DNA of 64,000 nt from JAHRAW01 sp965243285 (GCA_965243285.1 OZ251537.1:2542001-2606000); one strand, 5' to 3'. Counted from the first letter of the stretch, positions 1-8,648 are shown. Made by a program: numbers and translations. Notes: generated from the letters alone by a model not told the origin.

Positions 1-44
1 ATGGCTTGCGCCTGCTTTATCATGTTGCCAAGTCCGCCGCTCAT
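1..44 (-). CDS. ybaB: YbaB/EbfC nucleoid-associated protein, 5' fragment
   Basis: Only the first 14 codons lie in the window, reading off the left edge. They encode MSGGLGNMIKQAQA, which matches the characteristic YbaB start (GGLGNLMKQAQ). YbaB is a small dimeric DNA-binding protein usually encoded directly downstream of dnaX, as here. A GAGG-type ribosome binding site lies about 9 bases before the ATG. The bases around 50-78 contain a short direct repeat, so GAGGCAATCA occurs twice upstream of the start. Confidence 0.85.
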   Translation of the reverse strand, partial: MSGGLGNMIKQAQA

Positions 45-81
45 AATGATTGCCTCATGGTGATTGCCTCGCGCATGCGAT

Positions 82-112
82 AAAAAAATGGCCATTGCGC
101 CCTGGCAATGGC
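82..112 (-). terminator. Rho-independent terminator between dnaX and ybaB
   Basis: On the minus strand an 8-bp perfect stem (GCCATTGC/GCAATGGC) with a 6-nt loop is followed after two bases by seven T residues. It lies just after the dnaX stop codon and before ybaB, so it could end or attenuate dnaX transcription. dnaX and ybaB are often cotranscribed, so partial read-through is possible. Confidence 0.6.
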
Positions 113-126
113 GTTGAATGGACGCC

Positions 127-1893
127 CTAGGCCTTCGGCGGGCGAATCGAATCGTCTACGACCTCGGCCTCGAACCTATCCACCAGCTCCTGCACCTTGG
201 GGTCGTCATTGAAAGCCTGCACCGCCGCTTGCTGGGTTTCCTGCTGCGCGCGGTGCTGCCGCTGGGAGGGGGTTTCCGCGGCTGATGCGTTGCTTTGGCC
301 GACAGTCACCTGCAATTTAACCGGCTGCGCTAGACGGCTGGCCAAATGCTGCTCAATTTTCTTCAGTCGGGCCGGCTCCAGCAAATGTTCGTACTTAGCC
401 TCCACCGTCAAATTCAAGGTGTTGCCGAGCACGGATTCCACCGCCGCGTGCATCATTATTTCCCGCGGCAAACCGCGCAAACCGCGCAAGCCGGATTGTT
501 TGATGAAATCTTCCCAACCCGCGCCGGCGCCGAGCTGCGCCAGGGAGAGGTCGGGCTTGGCGCCGGAATCGGCGGCGCGCCGGGCCGCGTCCTGAGCGGT
601 TTTAGGCGCGGCCGGCGGCGCGGCGGCATTCCCGGCGGCATTCCCGGCGGTATTCCCGGTGCCTGGCGAAGTGAAGCCATGATTGGTCGCGCCGGGCTCG
701 GCGATGGTCGCCGCGACCGACTTAGTTGTAACTGGCGCTGCCGGCGCTGCTGGCATGGTCGGTTTCGCCGGCGCTACGCGACGCAGTGGGCGGGCCTCCG
801 CCGCATTGACCGGCTGCGGGCGGAAGGCGAGCATGCGCAATACCACCATTTCGAAGCCGCTGCGCGGGTCTGGCGCCAGCGGCAGATCGCGCTTGCCGAT
901 GAGGGCGATTTGGTACATCAACTGCAGCAATTCGGCCTCCACTGCGGTCAATTCGGCCAAATCGGCCGCGTCCACGCCCTTCCACTGCACCGCTTGCGGG
1001 CTGACTTGACACAGCGACACATTGTGCAACAGGGTGAGGATTTCATCCAACGCATGGCCGAAATCCGCGGCGCGCATGGCCATGTCGGCCACCGTGTCTA
1101 ACGCTTGCGCGGTTTGCCCGCCGCATATTTGGGTGAGCAACTGGCGGGTGAGTTGGTCGTCAATCATTCCCAGCATGGCGCGCATGGATTTGGTTTTCAC
1201 CGCGCCATTGCCGAACACGATGCCTTGGTCGAGCAAACTCAACGCATCGCGCACGCTGCCGTCGGCGCTGCGCGCCAAAATCTGCAAGGCGGCCGGCTCG
1301 TAGTCGATTTCCTCGGCCTTTAAGATGCGTTCCAACTGCGCGGTTAGGGGGGCTAAATCCATGGCCCTCAAGTTGAATTGCAGGCAACGCGACAAGATGG
1401 TGGTGGGCAGTTTTTGCGGGTCGGTGGTGGCTAATAAAAATTTAACATGCGCCGGCGGTTCTTCTAAGGTTTTCAACAAGGCGTTGAAACTATGCGTAGA
1501 CAACATGTGCACTTCGTCTATGAGGTAGATTTTGAAGCGCCCTTGGGTGGGGGTGTATTGCACATTGTCGAGCAGTTCGCGGGTGTCGTCCACGCGGGTG
1601 CGCGAGGCCGCGTCCACTTCGATTAAGTCGATAAAATTGCCGCCGTCTACGCCGCGACATGCGGTGCATTCGCCGCACGGTTTCGAACTCACGCCTTGTT
1701 CGCAATTCAGCGCCTTGGCGAAAATTCGCGCCAAGGTGGTTTTGCCGACGCCGCGGGTGCCAGCGAACAGGAAAGCATGATGCACCCGCTGGCTGTCGAG
1801 GCCGTTGGCGAGCGCCGCCACCACATGCGCTTGGCCGATGACTTGCGCGAAGGTTTTCGGACGCCACTTGCGGGCTAGGGCTTGGTAGCTCAT
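127..1893 (-). CDS. dnaX: DNA polymerase III subunit gamma/tau
   Basis: This is the clamp-loader ATPase of the replicative DNA polymerase holoenzyme. The 588-residue product begins MSYQALARKWRPKTF. It has a Walker A motif (GTRGVGKTT, about residues 45-53), a four-cysteine zinc module (CEQG...CGECTAC), a DEVHML Walker B and the SRC sensor motif. The AAA+ core fills roughly residues 1-370. A low-complexity Ala/Gly/Pro/Asn linker near residues 395-440 includes a repeated GNAAGNAA-type run encoded by GGCGGCATTCCC tandem repeats read on the plus strand. The last 110 residues form the tau C-terminal domain. I saw no A-AAA-AAG slippery heptamer of the kind that makes the short gamma form in E. coli, so frameshifting is not evident. 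4.5S RNA lies upstream and ybaB downstream. Confidence 0.97.
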   Translation of the reverse strand: MSYQALARKWRPKTFAQVIGQAHVVAALANGLDSQRVHHAFLFAGTRGVGKTTLARIFAKALNCEQGVSSKPCGECTACRGVDGGNFIDLIEVDAASRTRVDDTRELLDNVQYTPTQGRFKIYLIDEVHMLSTHSFNALLKTLEEPPAHVKFLLATTDPQKLPTTILSRCLQFNLRAMDLAPLTAQLERILKAEEIDYEPAALQILARSADGSVRDALSLLDQGIVFGNGAVKTKSMRAMLGMIDDQLTRQLLTQICGGQTAQALDTVADMAMRAADFGHALDEILTLLHNVSLCQVSPQAVQWKGVDAADLAELTAVEAELLQLMYQIALIGKRDLPLAPDPRSGFEMVVLRMLAFRPQPVNAAEARPLRRVAPAKPTMPAAPAAPVTTKSVAATIAEPGATNHGFTSPGTGNTAGNAAGNAAAPPAAPKTAQDAARRAADSGAKPDLSLAQLGAGAGWEDFIKQSGLRGLRGLPREIMMHAAVESVLGNTLNLTVEAKYEHLLEPARLKKIEQHLASRLAQPVKLQVTVGQSNASAAETPSQRQHRAQQETQQAAVQAFNDDPKVQELVDRFEAEVVDDSIRPPKA

Positions 1894-1971
1894 TTAATGG
1901 GGGGTTTAATCGCCTAAGGTTTACGCTGGCGCTCGCCGACTGGATTCTAAAGCCGCGGCATGCCTACTTAT

Positions 1972-2090
1972 GGGTGGCGGATCCAGCCGACCTGAACCCT
2001 GACGCTCGCATGGGTTGCTGCGGCTGCTTCCTTCCGGACCTGACCGGGTTCACAACTTCCGCGCCGTCGGGGAGGCCGGCCTTCACCGCC
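1972..2090 (-). ncRNA. ffs: Signal recognition particle 4.5S RNA
   Basis: The minus strand carries the conserved SRP apical loop: GGTCAGGTCCGGAAGGAAGC with flanking GCAGCC. The ends pair: GGCGGTGAAGGCCGGCC at the 5' side and a GGTCGGCTGGATCCGCC-type 3' side form the long closing stem. At about 119 nt with no Alu domain it is the short gammaproteobacterial type. It pairs with Ffh in co-translational membrane targeting. The exact ends are my estimate from the stem. Its position next to dnaX is common in Proteobacteria. Possible minus-strand -10 boxes (TATATC near 2094, TATACT near 2130) lie upstream, but no convincing -35 was seen. Confidence 0.93.
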
Positions 2091-2298
2091 ATGGATATAC
2101 GCGCCCGCAGTGAGCGCGTTCGCCGAGCATAGTATAACCTTGCCGCGGAGCCGATGGCGATGGCGATGGCGGGCTGGTTTGCATCGCGCTGGGAAGCGGT
2201 CGGGCACCGCGCCTTTCATGCGATTCGCTTTGTTCGATTCGCCATGCTCACTAGGTCTATCGACTAACATTTTCACTAACCTTAATCGCCATTATCCC

Positions 2299-3588
2299 AT
2301 GCATGAAAGCACCGCCGAGGCGCGCCTCGATATTCCCTTCGTGCGCGCTTGTTTTCCCGCCTTCGCGCACCCGCTGCCATCCAAAACGGCGTTTTTCGAG
2401 AACGCCGGCGGCAGTTACGCGGTGGGCGCGGTTATCGATCGCCTAACTGAATTTTATGCCGCCCACAAAGTACAACCCTATGGCGCCAGCGATATTTGTA
2501 GCAAAGCCGGCGAGCAAATGGATCATGGGCGCGACACCATGGCGGCGTTGTTGGGCGTGCCCGCCGACTGCGTGACGCTCGGCGCATCCACCACGCAAAA
2601 TATCAACACGCTTGCCATCGCGTGCGCAGCATTGGTCGGCGGCGGCGATAAAATCGTCGTATCTGAGCAAGATCATGAAGCCAATATTGGCGCCTGGCAA
2701 CGCTTGTGCGCGCGCCTCGGCGCCGACTTCATATTGTGGCAGGCGGATGCGCGCAGCGGCGAATTATCGCTGCGCGAATTGCGGCGCATGTTGGACGCCG
2801 ATGCCAAACATGGCCGGGTGAAAATCGTCTGCATGACGCATAGTTCCAACATCGTCGGCAGCCTCAATCCGGCGGCCGAAGTGGTGCGGTTGTGCCGCCA
2901 ACACGGCGCCCGCAGCGTCATCGATGGCGTCTCGTACGCCCCGCACCGCTGGCCTAATCTGCCCGCCATGCAGCCGGATGCCTATTGTTTCAGCGCCTAT
3001 AAAACCTATGCCACGCATGTGGGGGTGATGTACACGGCGCCGGATTTCGCCGCCGCGATTCACCCGCAATGCCACTATTTCAACGAAAATTCGCCGTCCA
3101 AACGCTTGGATTCCGCCGGGCCTGACCATGCCGCCATCGCCGCGTTGGCCGGGCTTGGGGATTATTTCGCCGCCAGTTATGGGCATCACTTCCCCCCTTC
3201 GGCGCGCGAAAAAAACTTGCCCGACAAAACCTTAGCCGAACAAACTCAGGCTGTTTCAGCGCTCATGCACCGCCACGAGAACGAATTGTGCGCGCCACTG
3301 TTGGCGGCCATCGCGCGCTTGCCCATGCGCATCATCGGCCAACCGAGCATGCGCAATCGTGAAGCCAACATCGCGCTGTTGTCGCAGCGCCATTCCTCGG
3401 CCGAGTTATCCGCGGCCTTGGCGGGCAAAAACATCGCCGCCGGCCACGGTCATTTCTACGCCAAACGTCTGCTGGAAAAAGTGGGCGTGAAAGACTCCGA
3501 AGACGGCGTGCTGCGAATCAGTTTTTCCCACTACAACACTGAGGCGGAAGTGGAGCGGGTGATCGATGCGTTACGCGATTTGCATTAA
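2299..3588 (+). CDS. Cysteine desulfurase-like class V aminotransferase
   Basis: This is a PLP enzyme of fold type I, class V (429 residues). Visible hallmarks are FFENAGGSY near the N-terminus, LGASTTQNINTLA for cofactor phosphate binding, THSSNIVGSLNP, VIDGVSYAPH with the PLP-ring Asp, and SAYKTYATHVG with the Schiff-base Lys. It resembles the SufS/NifS superfamily, but no Suf or Isc partner gene is adjacent, so the sulfur donor role and substrate are uncertain. The open frame extends upstream to 2110. I chose the ATG at 2299 (MHESTAEARLD) because the upstream part overlaps the 4.5S RNA promoter region and is not protein-like. Confidence 0.85.
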   Translation: MHESTAEARLDIPFVRACFPAFAHPLPSKTAFFENAGGSYAVGAVIDRLTEFYAAHKVQPYGASDICSKAGEQMDHGRDTMAALLGVPADCVTLGASTTQNINTLAIACAALVGGGDKIVVSEQDHEANIGAWQRLCARLGADFILWQADARSGELSLRELRRMLDADAKHGRVKIVCMTHSSNIVGSLNPAAEVVRLCRQHGARSVIDGVSYAPHRWPNLPAMQPDAYCFSAYKTYATHVGVMYTAPDFAAAIHPQCHYFNENSPSKRLDSAGPDHAAIAALAGLGDYFAASYGHHFPPSAREKNLPDKTLAEQTQAVSALMHRHENELCAPLLAAIARLPMRIIGQPSMRNREANIALLSQRHSSAELSAALAGKNIAAGHGHFYAKRLLEKVGVKDSEDGVLRISFSHYNTEAEVERVIDALRDLH

Positions 3589-3665
3589 GGCACTTCGCCA
3601 TCGACCGCCGCCATTAAAAGTAGGGGCTGCCCCATCTAACTCGAATTTATGTTATTGATACTAGC

Positions 3666-3830
3666 ATGAGAAAGCGCAAATTGCGCAGCCCTAAACAGCG
3701 ACCATTAATCGCGCATTTTGTCGCCGCAGCGACAGCGCAGGCGGCGGATTTGGTTGGCGTTAATGTAAATACTGCGTTCTATTATGTGGGATTTATATAT
3801 CTAAATCCGCTCAGCGGGTTTGGCTTTTGA
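3666..3830 (+). pseudogene. IS1595-family transposase, N-terminal remnant
   Basis: The frame from 3666 encodes MRKRKLRSPKQRPLIAHF followed by AAATAQAADLVGVNVNTAFYY. This matches the N-terminal helix-turn-helix of IS1595-family transposases, whose usual form is LIEHFVAG.TAR.AA.LVGVN.NTA. Homology stops after the FYYV residues, exactly where a 20-bp palindrome (3789-3808) marking the edge of the adjacent repeat begins. The last 14 codons are repeat sequence. The DDE-type catalytic region is missing, so it is a dead fragment. I assign the family from the motif only. Confidence 0.65.
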
Positions 3831-4190
3831 TGTTGGCTTTGGCTTTGGCTTTTGTTTTACTCCCCCCCGCTTCATCTGGGGGGAATCAAATCTGTCCGAG
3901 CCGATAGGCGCGGGCTGATTTGGTGGGGGGACTGTTGATTTTCGCTTTGGCTTTTTGCTTTTGATTTGCTTTTGATTTGCTTTTGATTTGCTTTAGACTT
4001 GATTTTGACTTGGCTGTTGCTTTTTACCTTCCCCCTCATTAATGCTAATGAGTTGAAGATTTAAAGGCAAAAGCAAAAAGACCAACATCAACAGCCCCCC
4101 ACCAAATCAGGCGATAAAGCCGCCTGATTTGACTCCCCAGAAAAAGCTAAGGGGGAATAAAGCGTAACAGCAAAAGCGAAAATCAACATC
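3789..4190. repeat. Dispersed tract-and-hairpin repeat (copy A, paired modules)
   Basis: It opens with the palindrome GGATTTATATATCTAAATCC. A plus-oriented module follows (TTTTACTCCCCCCC, a hairpin, GGTGGGGGG, then TTTGGCTTTTGC tracts). Then comes an inverted module whose AAAGCAAAAAG tract leads into CCCCCCACC. Its hairpin has a 10-bp stem, AAATCAGGCG/CGCCTGATTT (4104-4130). The two modules face each other and make a long imperfect palindrome. The rest of the gap to 4379 shows nothing I can assign. Confidence 0.75.
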
Positions 4191-4379
4191 AAGCCAACTA
4201 CGCAATTATCCCAGTTAAAACAAGGGGTTAAGGCGTATTTGGCATGGTTATCTAGGGCCGCCCCTAAAAGTATTAGCGATTAACCGCATTGGCGCTTAAT
4301 CGACCCGGCGCTTAATCCCATGACCATTAACACATCGATAATTAAAGTCATTCCAGTAAACGCCGCGCTATTAATCATC

Positions 4380-5699
4380 TCAGCAATCCAGCGTGTGGTC
4401 ATATTCCCATGCGGTGATGGATTTGGCGTAGTCATTCCATTCATCCAGTTTGAGTTTGCAGTAACTGTTCAGCAACTCGGCGCCGAGGGCATCTTTTAGG
4501 GCGCGGCTGGCTTGCGTGGCGCGGATGGCATCGAGCAGGTTGAGCGGCAATTTCTTCAGCCCGCTGGCTTTGTGGCCATCGGTGTACATGTTAATGTCCA
4601 GCCGCTTGCCCGGGTGGCGCTGATTTTTGATGCCGTCCAAACCGGCGGCGAGGATGCCGGCTTGCATCAGATAGGGATTGGCGGCGCCGTCCATCAAGCG
4701 CATTTCGAAGCGCCCGGCCTCGGGCACGCGAATCATGTGGGTGCGATTGTTGCCCGAATAACTGACCGCATTCGGCGCCCAAGTGGCGCCTGACACCGTG
4801 CGCGGCGCGTTGATGCGCTTGTAACTATTCACCGTCGGGTTGAAAATCGATGTCAGCCCTTCGACATTATGCATAACGCCGCCGAGAAATTGATAGGCCA
4901 GCGGCGACAGCCCGACCTCATCATCCGCATCGACAAATAGATTCCGCTGCCCGCTTTCATCCCACAGCGAGGCGTGCGCGTGGCAGCCATTGCCGGTGAG
5001 GTGGGCGAAGGGTTTGGGCATGAAGGTGGCGCGCAAGCCATGATTTTCAGCCACCTGCCGCGTCATATACTTGAAGAATGTATGGCGGTCGGCGGTCACC
5101 AAGCAGTCGGCGTAGTCCCAGTTCATTTCAAACTGACCGTTGGCATCTTCGTGGTCGTTTTGATACGGCCCCCAGTCGAGGGCGAGCATGCTATCGCAAA
5201 TCGCCGAGACCACATCGAAGCGCCGCATTAACGCCGCTTGGTCATAGCAAGGTTTGGCCTGGGTGTCGCGATGGTCGGCAATGCGTAAGTCGGCGCCGCC
5301 GCTCGCTGCGTCGATTAAAAAATATTCGCATTCGACGCCGGTTTTAAGGCGATACCCCATCTCCGCGGCCGCGGCGATTTGTTTTTTCAACGCCACCCGC
5401 GGCGATGCTTGCACCGGCTTGCCGTCCATCCACAGATCGCTCGCCAGCCACGCCACCTCGGGCTTCCACGGCAGTTGAATCAAACTGCCCGCATCCGGCA
5501 TGGCAAACATATCGGGGTGCGCCGGCGTCATATCCAACCACGCCGCAAACCCGGCAAACCCAGCGCCGGCCTTTTGCATATCCCCAATCGCCCGCGCCGG
5601 CACCAATTTGGCGCGCAACACGCCGAATAAGTCGACAAAACTAATCAAAAAATATTGAATCTTTTTATGCTTGGCGATGGTGGCGAGGTTGGGATTCAT
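4380..5699 (-). CDS. gmaS: Glutamine synthetase family, probable gamma-glutamylmethylamide synthetase (GmaS/GlnT type)
   Basis: This ATP-dependent glutamate ligase (439 residues) has the glutamine synthetase catalytic fold. Metal and substrate motifs visible are ECEYFLID, ANGQFEMNW, NGCHAHASLWD and NSYKRI, followed by an R-rich ATP site. The N-terminus (YFLISFVDLFGVLRAKLVPA) is typical of the GlnT/GmaS branch rather than housekeeping GlnA. In the N-methylglutamate pathway GmaS joins methylamine to glutamate. Genes resembling mgsA, mgsB and mgsC lie upstream on the same strand in the order known for that pathway, which supports the call. The start overlaps the stop of the upstream unknown gene as TGATG, so translation is probably coupled. 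Family membership is certain; the methylamine specificity is inferred. Confidence 0.75.
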   Translation of the reverse strand: MNPNLATIAKHKKIQYFLISFVDLFGVLRAKLVPARAIGDMQKAGAGFAGFAAWLDMTPAHPDMFAMPDAGSLIQLPWKPEVAWLASDLWMDGKPVQASPRVALKKQIAAAAEMGYRLKTGVECEYFLIDAASGGADLRIADHRDTQAKPCYDQAALMRRFDVVSAICDSMLALDWGPYQNDHEDANGQFEMNWDYADCLVTADRHTFFKYMTRQVAENHGLRATFMPKPFAHLTGNGCHAHASLWDESGQRNLFVDADDEVGLSPLAYQFLGGVMHNVEGLTSIFNPTVNSYKRINAPRTVSGATWAPNAVSYSGNNRTHMIRVPEAGRFEMRLMDGAANPYLMQAGILAAGLDGIKNQRHPGKRLDINMYTDGHKASGLKKLPLNLLDAIRATQASRALKDALGAELLNSYCKLKLDEWNDYAKSITAWEYDHTLDC

Positions 5700-6091
5700 C
5701 AGTGTCTACCTTGGATTGCGTTTGAACGGAGAACCGCGCCGATGGTGGCGCCGATTATTTTTTCTTGTATTTGTTTTGTATTGTCTTGTTTTAGAATAAA
5801 CACTTCCAAAAATTTAGCAAATTGCGCGAGTTCAATTTTATTTTTTAGAGCATTCGATAAAACCATCATCCCCTCTTCTCTGGATGCGCATTTATCGAGT
5901 TTCAACAATATTTCTTGCTTGCGATGGGTTGTTAATTCTGCAGTACTTTTTCGAATGCCTCTTTTTTTCATCACCTTGATGACCAATTCATGAGTTCCAT
6001 TCGCTACATTTGATAAATCCGTATCCGGCAACCGCCGAATCTTATTCTCGAAGTCATCGAAAATTTGTTTGGCTATGATATTTGTATTCAT
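5699..6091 (-). CDS. Hypothetical protein coupled to gmaS and the parA remnant
   Basis: This 130-residue, mostly helical, charged protein has no signal peptide or membrane segment and I do not recognise it. It is much more AT-rich than the neighbouring enzymes, suggesting an imported origin. It starts 2 bases after the stop of the parA remnant and its TGA overlaps the gmaS ATG (TGATG). The tight spacing suggests it once formed a two-gene unit with parA, where a small partner protein is common, and that it now feeds translation into gmaS. Function unknown. Confidence 0.7.
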   Translation of the reverse strand: MNTNIIAKQIFDDFENKIRRLPDTDLSNVANGTHELVIKVMKKRGIRKSTAELTTHRKQEILLKLDKCASREEGMMVLSNALKNKIELAQFAKFLEVFILKQDNTKQIQEKIIGATIGAVLRSNAIQGRH

Positions 6092-6093
6092 AT

Positions 6094-6798
6094 CTAAATA
6101 CCAGTTATGTCTATAAATTCATCAGTGAATTTTTTTACTTCTGTAACAATGCGACTATGCGTATGATTTTTATACTCTCCCAATACCACAGGCAGACCAG
6201 TTTCCGGAGCATTGGCGAATATAGATTTATTTTCCCTGAAATAATTATTCATGAGTGGAACTTTGAGGCGTTTAGTTTGCGCCATATATTGCCTCTGGGC
6301 AGATATAGGTTCCCATCCGTAAACTTGGCTCATCGTGAATACAACCCCTAGGAATTTTGGACAAATTTTGTCTTCATCAGAATCTAACGATACCCTTTCA
6401 TTGTAGTTAGAAATCAGATCATTGACACTCTTGTACAAATACTCTATGCCAAGAGTTGATAAATAATCTGGTTTGGCTGGAATTAAAATTTTATCCGATG
6501 CTATTAACGCACTTTTTGTGACAATATTAAAATTAGGCGGACAGTCAATTAACACAACATCGTATTTAGTGTCAGATGCCACATTTTGTATTTCTTTTCT
6601 AAGTTTTCGGTGGACTTTTATGTGTTTTTTCTTGATTTGATTCATGCTGCCGCCACCTAATAAAGTAGCCAATTCTAAATCTACATTTATCAAACCAAGA
6701 TGAGAACTAATCATTCGAACAATTCCATCAGTTTTTTTTTGAAGTAAAAATTCACTTATCTTGTTTGGCATTTTCAGATTTTTCAGCGCATTAATCAA
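6094..6798 (-). pseudogene. ParA-family ATPase lacking its Walker A N-terminus
   Basis: The 234-residue frame matches the middle and C-terminal parts of ParA/Soj-like ATPases. It has the Walker A-prime/B region KYDVVLIDCPPNFN, LIASDKILIPAKPDYLSTLG, and the tail with FREN and YKNHTHSRIVTEV. The N-terminal part with the KGGVGKT P-loop (roughly 60-100 residues) is absent, and no other frame upstream supplies it. The open frame begins at a TTG, 13 codons into a duplicated copy of the start of the small gene at 6864-6992. The product cannot bind ATP normally. Composition is AT-rich like its downstream neighbour. It was probably a segregation- or defence-type ParA before truncation. Confidence 0.75.
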
Positions 6799-6858
6799 GG
6801 ATGACGATGACCATTAATTGCCAGTGCTGCATGTCTATTCCCTCCGATAAACACTACA
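6799..6858 (-). repeat. Partial duplicate of the small-gene start region
   Basis: About 58 bases, including a GGAGGGAATA ribosome site and ATG, align to 6960-7018 at roughly three-quarters identity. The copy encodes MQHWQLMVIVILD and then stops, against MQHWQLMAIVIGVAV in the intact gene. It forms the upstream edge of the truncated parA gene and marks a recombination joint. Confidence 0.7.
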
Positions 6859-6863
6859 TTCCA

Positions 6864-6992
6864 TCATGGCTGGTCGGCTTCATCCTTTTTCTCTTTCTCG
6901 TCGCCCAGCCCTAAATATTGGCCCCACTCGCCAATCAGGTACATCGTGACTGCCACCCCAATGACGATGGCCATTAATTGCCAATGTTGCAT
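6864..6992 (-). CDS. Small membrane protein, 42 residues
   Basis: The product begins MQHWQLMAIVIGVAVTMYLI, a single hydrophobic helix, followed by a highly charged cytoplasmic tail rich in Lys, Glu and Asp (GDEKEKKDEADQP). The start is set by a strong GGAGGAAAG ribosome site seven bases before the ATG. It overlaps the end of the upstream small gene by 19 bases. A damaged copy of its start region sits immediately downstream. I do not recognise it. One hydrophobic helix plus a charged tail fits either a regulatory micro-protein or a small toxin-like peptide. Confidence 0.55.
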   Translation of the reverse strand: MQHWQLMAIVIGVAVTMYLIGEWGQYLGLGDEKEKKDEADQP

Positions 6993-7171
6993 GTTTCTTT
7001 CCTCCGAATTTGTTTTACCGCATATGCATCGATGCAAACATACACCAATGCCGAAATTAAAACATCCCACCATGCACCCGCTTGTATCCTTAAGTAACCG
7101 AAACTGGCGAATTGCGCCATACCAATTACGCGCAGACTGTTGGCAATGTGCTTGCGTTGGTCGATGTTCAA
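6974..7171 (-). CDS. Small membrane protein, 65 residues
   Basis: Translation probably starts at a TTG (position 7171) preceded by AAAAGGACACG. The product has a short basic N-terminus (NIDQRKHIANSLRVIG), two hydrophobic stretches around AGAWWDVLISALVYVCIDAYAV, and ends QIRRKETCNIGN. It overlaps the following 42-residue gene by 19 bases, so the two probably form one transcriptional unit. The family is unknown to me. The TTG start and short length lower the confidence. Confidence 0.5.
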   Translation of the reverse strand: MNIDQRKHIANSLRVIGMAQFASFGYLRIQAGAWWDVLISALVYVCIDAYAVKQIRRKETCNIGN

Positions 7172-7298
7172 CGTGTCCTTTTCCGTGGATTTGATGATTG
7201 CCGAATTGATTGTTTGGCGATGTTACATAAAGGTGGCAGAAATTGTCAACCGTAGCCGGGGCGCAAAAATCGCGACTTAAAATGGGCTGAATGGGGCT

Positions 7299-8648
7299 TT
7301 ATTTCCCGCCCCCCGGCACCCAGTTAGTGCCGGCCAAGGGCACTTTTGCCATGGCCGCGGCTTCCACCGTCAGCGCCGCTAAATCTTCGCGTTCTAAATT
7401 TCGCACATCGCTTTTGCCGGCGGCGCGCGCCAGGGTTTGCGTCTCCAAGGTGAGGCAGCGTAGATAATTGGCGACGCGGCGGCCGGCCTCGACCGGGTTT
7501 AGTCGAGCGCCCAAATCCGGGTCTTGGGTGCAGATGCCGGCTGGGTCGCGGCCGTCTTGGTAGTCGTCGTAGTAGCCGGCGCTGGTGCCGAGTTTTTGGT
7601 ACTCGCCCTCGAATTCGGGGCTGTTGTCGCCCATGGCGATGAGGGCCGCGGTGCCGATGGAGACCGCATCGGCGCCCAATGCCAGTGCCTTGGCCACATC
7701 GGCGCCAGAACGGATGCCGCCGGAGACGATCAACTGCACTTCGCGGTGCGCGCCGATGTCTTGCAGCGCTTCCACCGCCAGCCGCGTGGCCGGCAAAGTG
7801 GGGATGCCCACATGCTCGATAAACACTTCTTGGGTGGCGGCGGTGCCGCCTTGCATGCCGTCCACGACCACCACATCGGCGCCGGCTTTGACCGCTAATT
7901 GCACATCGAAAAACGGTCGGCTGGCGCCGATTTTGGCGTAAATGGGCGTCTTCCAATCGGTAATTTCGCGCAATTCTTGAATCTTGATATCGAGGTCGTC
8001 GGGGCCGGTCCAATCGGGGTGGCGGCAGGCGCTGCGCTGGTCGATGCCGGCCGGCAAATCGCGCATGGCCGCTACTCGCGAGGTGATTTTCTGCCCCAGC
8101 AGCATGCCACCGCCACCGGGTTTGGCGCCCTGCCCGACGACGATTTCGATGGCGTCGGCGGCGCGTAAATCTTGCGGATTCATGCCGTAGCGAGACGGTA
8201 AATATTGATACACCAGCAGTTTGGAATGGCCGCGCTCCTCGGCCGTCATGCCGCCGTCGCCGGTGGTGGTGCTGGTGCCCACTTCGGTGGCGGCGCGCCC
8301 CAAGGCCTCTTTGGCTTGCGCCGACAACGCGCCGAAACTCATGCCGGCGATGGTGATCGGCGTGGCGATGGTTATCGGGCAGGTGGCGTAGCGGCCGCCT
8401 AAGGTGACGGCGGTGTCGCATTTTTCGCGATAACCTTCCAGCGGATAGCGCGACATGCTGGCGCCGAGCAGCAGCAAATCATCGAAGGTGGGCACCCGCC
8501 GCTTGGCTCCGAAGCCGCGAATATCGTAAATCCCCTGGCGCGCGGCGCGCTGGATTTCGCGAATCACCGGGCGCGAAAAAGTATGCGACTCGGTTAGCCA
8601 TGAGCGCTCGATGGCGGTGGGTTTTTTGTGGTTGTCGGGATTGGACAC
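7299..8648 (-). CDS. mgsC: FMN-binding glutamate synthase-like protein (MgsC/GlxD type)
   Basis: This 449-residue TIM-barrel protein matches the synthase domain of glutamate synthase. Visible motifs are TGDGGMTAEERGHS, GQGAKPGGGGMLLGQKI, VVVDGMQGGTAATQE and SGGIRSGADVAKALALGADAVSIGTAAL (FMN-phosphate site). It lacks the C-x5-C-x4-C cysteines that bind the 3Fe-4S cluster in true GltB, as expected for GlxD/MgsC proteins. In N-methylglutamate synthase this subunit, with the amidotransferase (MgsA) and GXGXG (MgsB) subunits, transfers the amine to glutamate. Its partner genes lie upstream on the same strand. A 294-bp AT-rich spacer separates it from mgsB, which is unusual for subunits of one enzyme. 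Confidence 0.85.
   Translation of the reverse strand: MSNPDNHKKPTAIERSWLTESHTFSRPVIREIQRAARQGIYDIRGFGAKRRVPTFDDLLLLGASMSRYPLEGYREKCDTAVTLGGRYATCPITIATPITIAGMSFGALSAQAKEALGRAATEVGTSTTTGDGGMTAEERGHSKLLVYQYLPSRYGMNPQDLRAADAIEIVVGQGAKPGGGGMLLGQKITSRVAAMRDLPAGIDQRSACRHPDWTGPDDLDIKIQELREITDWKTPIYAKIGASRPFFDVQLAVKAGADVVVVDGMQGGTAATQEVFIEHVGIPTLPATRLAVEALQDIGAHREVQLIVSGGIRSGADVAKALALGADAVSIGTAALIAMGDNSPEFEGEYQKLGTSAGYYDDYQDGRDPAGICTQDPDLGARLNPVEAGRRVANYLRCLTLETQTLARAAGKSDVRNLEREDLAALTVEAAAMAKVPLAGTNWVPGGGK

Noticed and set aside
127..1893. Programmed -1 frameshift in dnaX
   Set aside because: No A-AAA-AAG-type slippery heptamer with a following hairpin was found in the expected region.
1968..2276. 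102-codon minus-strand frame between dnaX and the aminotransferase
   Set aside because: It covers the 4.5S RNA gene and has no protein-like features.
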